This document shows, piece after piece, positions 62,663-64,000 of a stretch of 64,000 nucleotides of DNA (positions are counted from its first letter, which is position 1; the number at the start of each line of letters is the position of its first letter). The DNA lies in contig NZ_JAOVZO020000018.1 in NCBI RefSeq assembly GCF_025717065.2, positions 620,001 to 684,000 on the forward strand. The letters run 5' to 3'. Made by a program: the position numbers and the translations under genes. A model generated the notes under the pieces. It saw only the letters and a program-made list of their open reading frames with translations, searched no databases and was not told the origin of the DNA. The DNA comes from Tahibacter soli (GTDB lineage: Bacteria > Pseudomonadota > Gammaproteobacteria > Xanthomonadales > Rhodanobacteraceae).

Positions 62663-63211
62663 ATGACCGCCGACCGCTATCGCCTGTACGACGCCGCCGA
62701 CCTCGAAGCCGTCATCGACTCGATGGCGCGCCAGACCGTCGCGCTGCTCGACGGTACGCCGATAACGCTGCTCGGCATGCTGCGCCGTGGCGCGCCGCTC
62801 GCACAGCGGCTGGCCGCCGCCGTGCGCCGCTACGCACCCGACGCCGATCTCGCCTGTGCCGATCTCCTGGTCAAGCGCTACGCCGACAACCTCGAACTGC
62901 TGTACCCGCAGACGCACCTGGAAGCCGCGCCCGATCTCGTGCTGCGCGGTCGCCGCGTGATCGTCGTCGACGACGTGCTGTACCAGGGCCATTCGCTGTT
63001 TCGCGTGTTCGAGTGGCTGCGCACGCAGGACGTCGCGGCGATCCACGCGGCGGCGCTCGTCGACCGTTAGCGCCACCTCGTGCCGGTGCGCGCCGACATC
63101 GTCGGCGTCACGCTGAAGATCGCACCGGGTGATGTGATCGAATGCAACGTGCCGCCGTACGAAGAAGCGTTCGCGATCGACCTGTGGCGGCCGGGCGCGT
63201 CCGGCGGCTGA
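62663..63211 (+). pseudogene. PyrR/Hpt-like phosphoribosyltransferase, broken by an amber stop
   Basis: The frame is a type I phosphoribosyltransferase: LLGMLRRGAPLAQRLAAAV, the PRPP-binding loop RRVIVVDDVLYQGHS, then AAALVDR followed by TAG (63068-63070). The same frame continues with RHLVPVRADIVGVTLKIAPGD and WRP to a TGA at 63211. The second part is the expected C-terminal part of the family (LVDR-x-HRELPVRADYVG in PyrR). A CAG-to-TAG change would explain it. It is either a nonsense pseudogene or an assembly error. Confidence 0.75.
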
Positions 63212-63343
63212 TACCCGCACAAACCATGCGCCGACGCACTCTGAATCTTCCGAGGCGCCGATGCGCCAGTTTCCGATTCGCATACGCCGCGGGTCGCGTT
63301 TAGCGTCGATGTCGCGTCGGCTCGACGCGTCACGGATGGCGTC

Positions 63344-63671
63344 ATGGAATTGCAGGAAGCTTCGTGGTTTCGGCGGCGTTGCAAGATCGCCGGGGGATTC
63401 AGCGCACTGCTGACCCTGTCGCTCGCCGCACACGCCCAATCGCCACCCGATCCGCCCACGCTGCGCGGCAGTGCGAGCGTCCCCGCCTATGTCGAATACG
63501 ACAAAAAGGTGCGGGTGTCCGAGCAGCTCTCGCCGCTCACCAAATGGAAAGCCCTTGGCGGGCGATCCCGAGTTGAGCGGCGCTCAGCAAAAATTAGTAG
63601 ATCAGAACAAGTCCGCCATAAGGTCTGCTGTGAACAAAATCGGCCGCTGGCTCAAGTTCAAGGGTGAGTAG
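63344..63671 (+). pseudogene. Small exported protein gene, frameshifted
   Basis: The first frame encodes a signal peptide (IAGGFSALLTLSLAAHAQS) and VEYDKKVRVSEQLSPLTKWK. Around 63550-63570 coding character moves to the +1 frame, which gives GDPELSGAQQKLVDQNKSAI and GRWLKFKGE up to TAG at 63671. A single indel would join them into a ~108-residue exported protein. GC content drops towards the end. Its function is unknown; position before a small immunity-like gene is the only hint of a toxin/effector role. Confidence 0.5.
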
Positions 63672-63672
63672 A

Positions 63673-63946
63673 ATGCTATCCAAGGCTTGTTTTTTTGGGC
63701 GGAGGCGCGAGGATGCCAAGTGGAATTTTCTCCGATAAAGAGAAGGCAGAAGAGTGGATAGCATCGAATCGCCTGACGGGCCTTCTGTCCGGATTTCCAG
63801 TCGACATGGGAGTTCTGGATTGGGCGATTCGCTGCGCAGGCTTCAACCCGCCAGACGAGAAACGAACGGATCCGTCATATGTGGCAAGATTCACATCGGG
63901 AGCAGTCGAGCATTTTCACTTCGAAAACGGCAATCGAGTTGCTTGA
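63673..63946 (+). pseudogene. Small immunity-like domain protein, frameshifted at a T7 run
   Basis: The ATG at 63673 has AAGGGTGA upstream but goes out of frame at seven Ts (63690-63696). Removing one T gives MLSKACFLGGGARMPSGIFS and onward into the intact ORF containing DKEKAEEWIASNRLTGLL, VDMGVLDWAIRCAG, SYVARFTSGAVEHFHFENG. Those strands resemble a small domain I recall beside polymorphic toxins (possibly DUF7710; low certainty). Alternatively translation starts at TTG 63695 or ATG 63713 and nothing is broken. Codon use is far less GC-rich than in the rest of the window. Confidence 0.5.
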
Positions 63947-64000
63947 TCAAGCGCTTGCGACAAGTGTAAATCGAGGCCGGCGCAGCCAATTTGGACAGAC

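Noticed and set aside
23480-63211. Possible amber recoding (suppressor tRNA or pyrrolysine) because two genes carry in-frame TAG
   Set aside because: TAG terminates several normal genes here (for example at 14671, 45723, 48549 and 62080), so recoding is not supported; nonsense change or sequence error is simpler.
1-64000. CRISPR array, rRNA or tRNA genes
   Set aside because: No regularly spaced direct repeats and no cloverleaf or rRNA-like stretch was recognised on reading; a tRNAscan-type search was not possible.

Overview
The window is a very GC-rich bacterial chromosome segment with dense, often overlapping genes on both strands. The gene set fits a gammaproteobacterium of the Lysobacterales/Xanthomonadales, probably near Rhodanobacteraceae such as Dokdonella (inference; there is no rRNA to confirm it). 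Pointers are a lptM-dapF-DUF484-xerC operon, an aceBA pair with a divergent CysB-like LysR regulator, Rnk, YcgL, a giant fused indolepyruvate:ferredoxin oxidoreductase, an FG-GAP protein, a sigma factor/Ser-Thr kinase pair and a three-part peptide-modification cassette I know mainly from xanthomonads. No rRNA, tRNA or CRISPR array was seen.

Layout. 1-3830: a RiPP-like cassette made of a SagB-type dehydrogenase (cut by the left edge), an 84-residue precursor-like peptide and a nucleotidyl-cyclase/TPR protein, followed by a cNMP-binding GGDEF protein (to about 5.0 kb). 5.3-9.5 kb: glyoxylate shunt (isocitrate lyase, malate synthase) and its likely LysR regulator. 9.5-16.4 kb: BaeSR-like two-component system, Tat-exported intradiol dioxygenase-like protein, exported amidohydrolase, REP pair, FG-GAP protein. 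16.5-19 kb: lptM-dapF-DUF484-xerC, each joined by a 4-base overlap. 19-27.4 kb: small membrane and exported proteins, GNAT, a palindromic MITE-like element, a RimK-like ATP-grasp ligase, rnk, an amber-interrupted lipoprotein gene, a Kef-type antiporter and an APH(3')-II-like phosphotransferase. 27.4-34.5 kb: membrane-anchored ankyrin protein, YcgL, tricorn-like protease. 34.7-40.5 kb: unknown protein, LpxL-like acyltransferase, indolepyruvate oxidoreductase.

40.5-42.2 kb holds an AAA ATPase plus a TOPRIM-like DUF4276 protein, less GC-rich than its surroundings and a good candidate for a defence pair. Next come a SWIM/SNF2 helicase (42.4-45.7 kb), a sigma factor and Ser/Thr kinase (45.8-48.5 kb), an Lrp regulator divergent from an unusual peptide-deformylase/threonine-dehydratase fusion (48.5-50.7 kb) and a three-gene MukF/E/B-like condensin operon with no visible JetD nuclease (50.6-55.6 kb). 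An RND efflux pair, an SDR/LysR pair, YchJ, a second MITE-like element and a nonsense-broken phosphoribosyltransferase follow. The last 0.6 kb is clearly AT-richer and holds two frameshifted small genes that may be a toxin/immunity-like remnant.

The most rewarding targets are the RiPP cassette, the AAA-DUF4276 pair, the deformylase-dehydratase fusion, the D-less condensin operon and the resident APH(3')-like gene. All calls come from reading the sequence; no database search was run, and family names are from memory.
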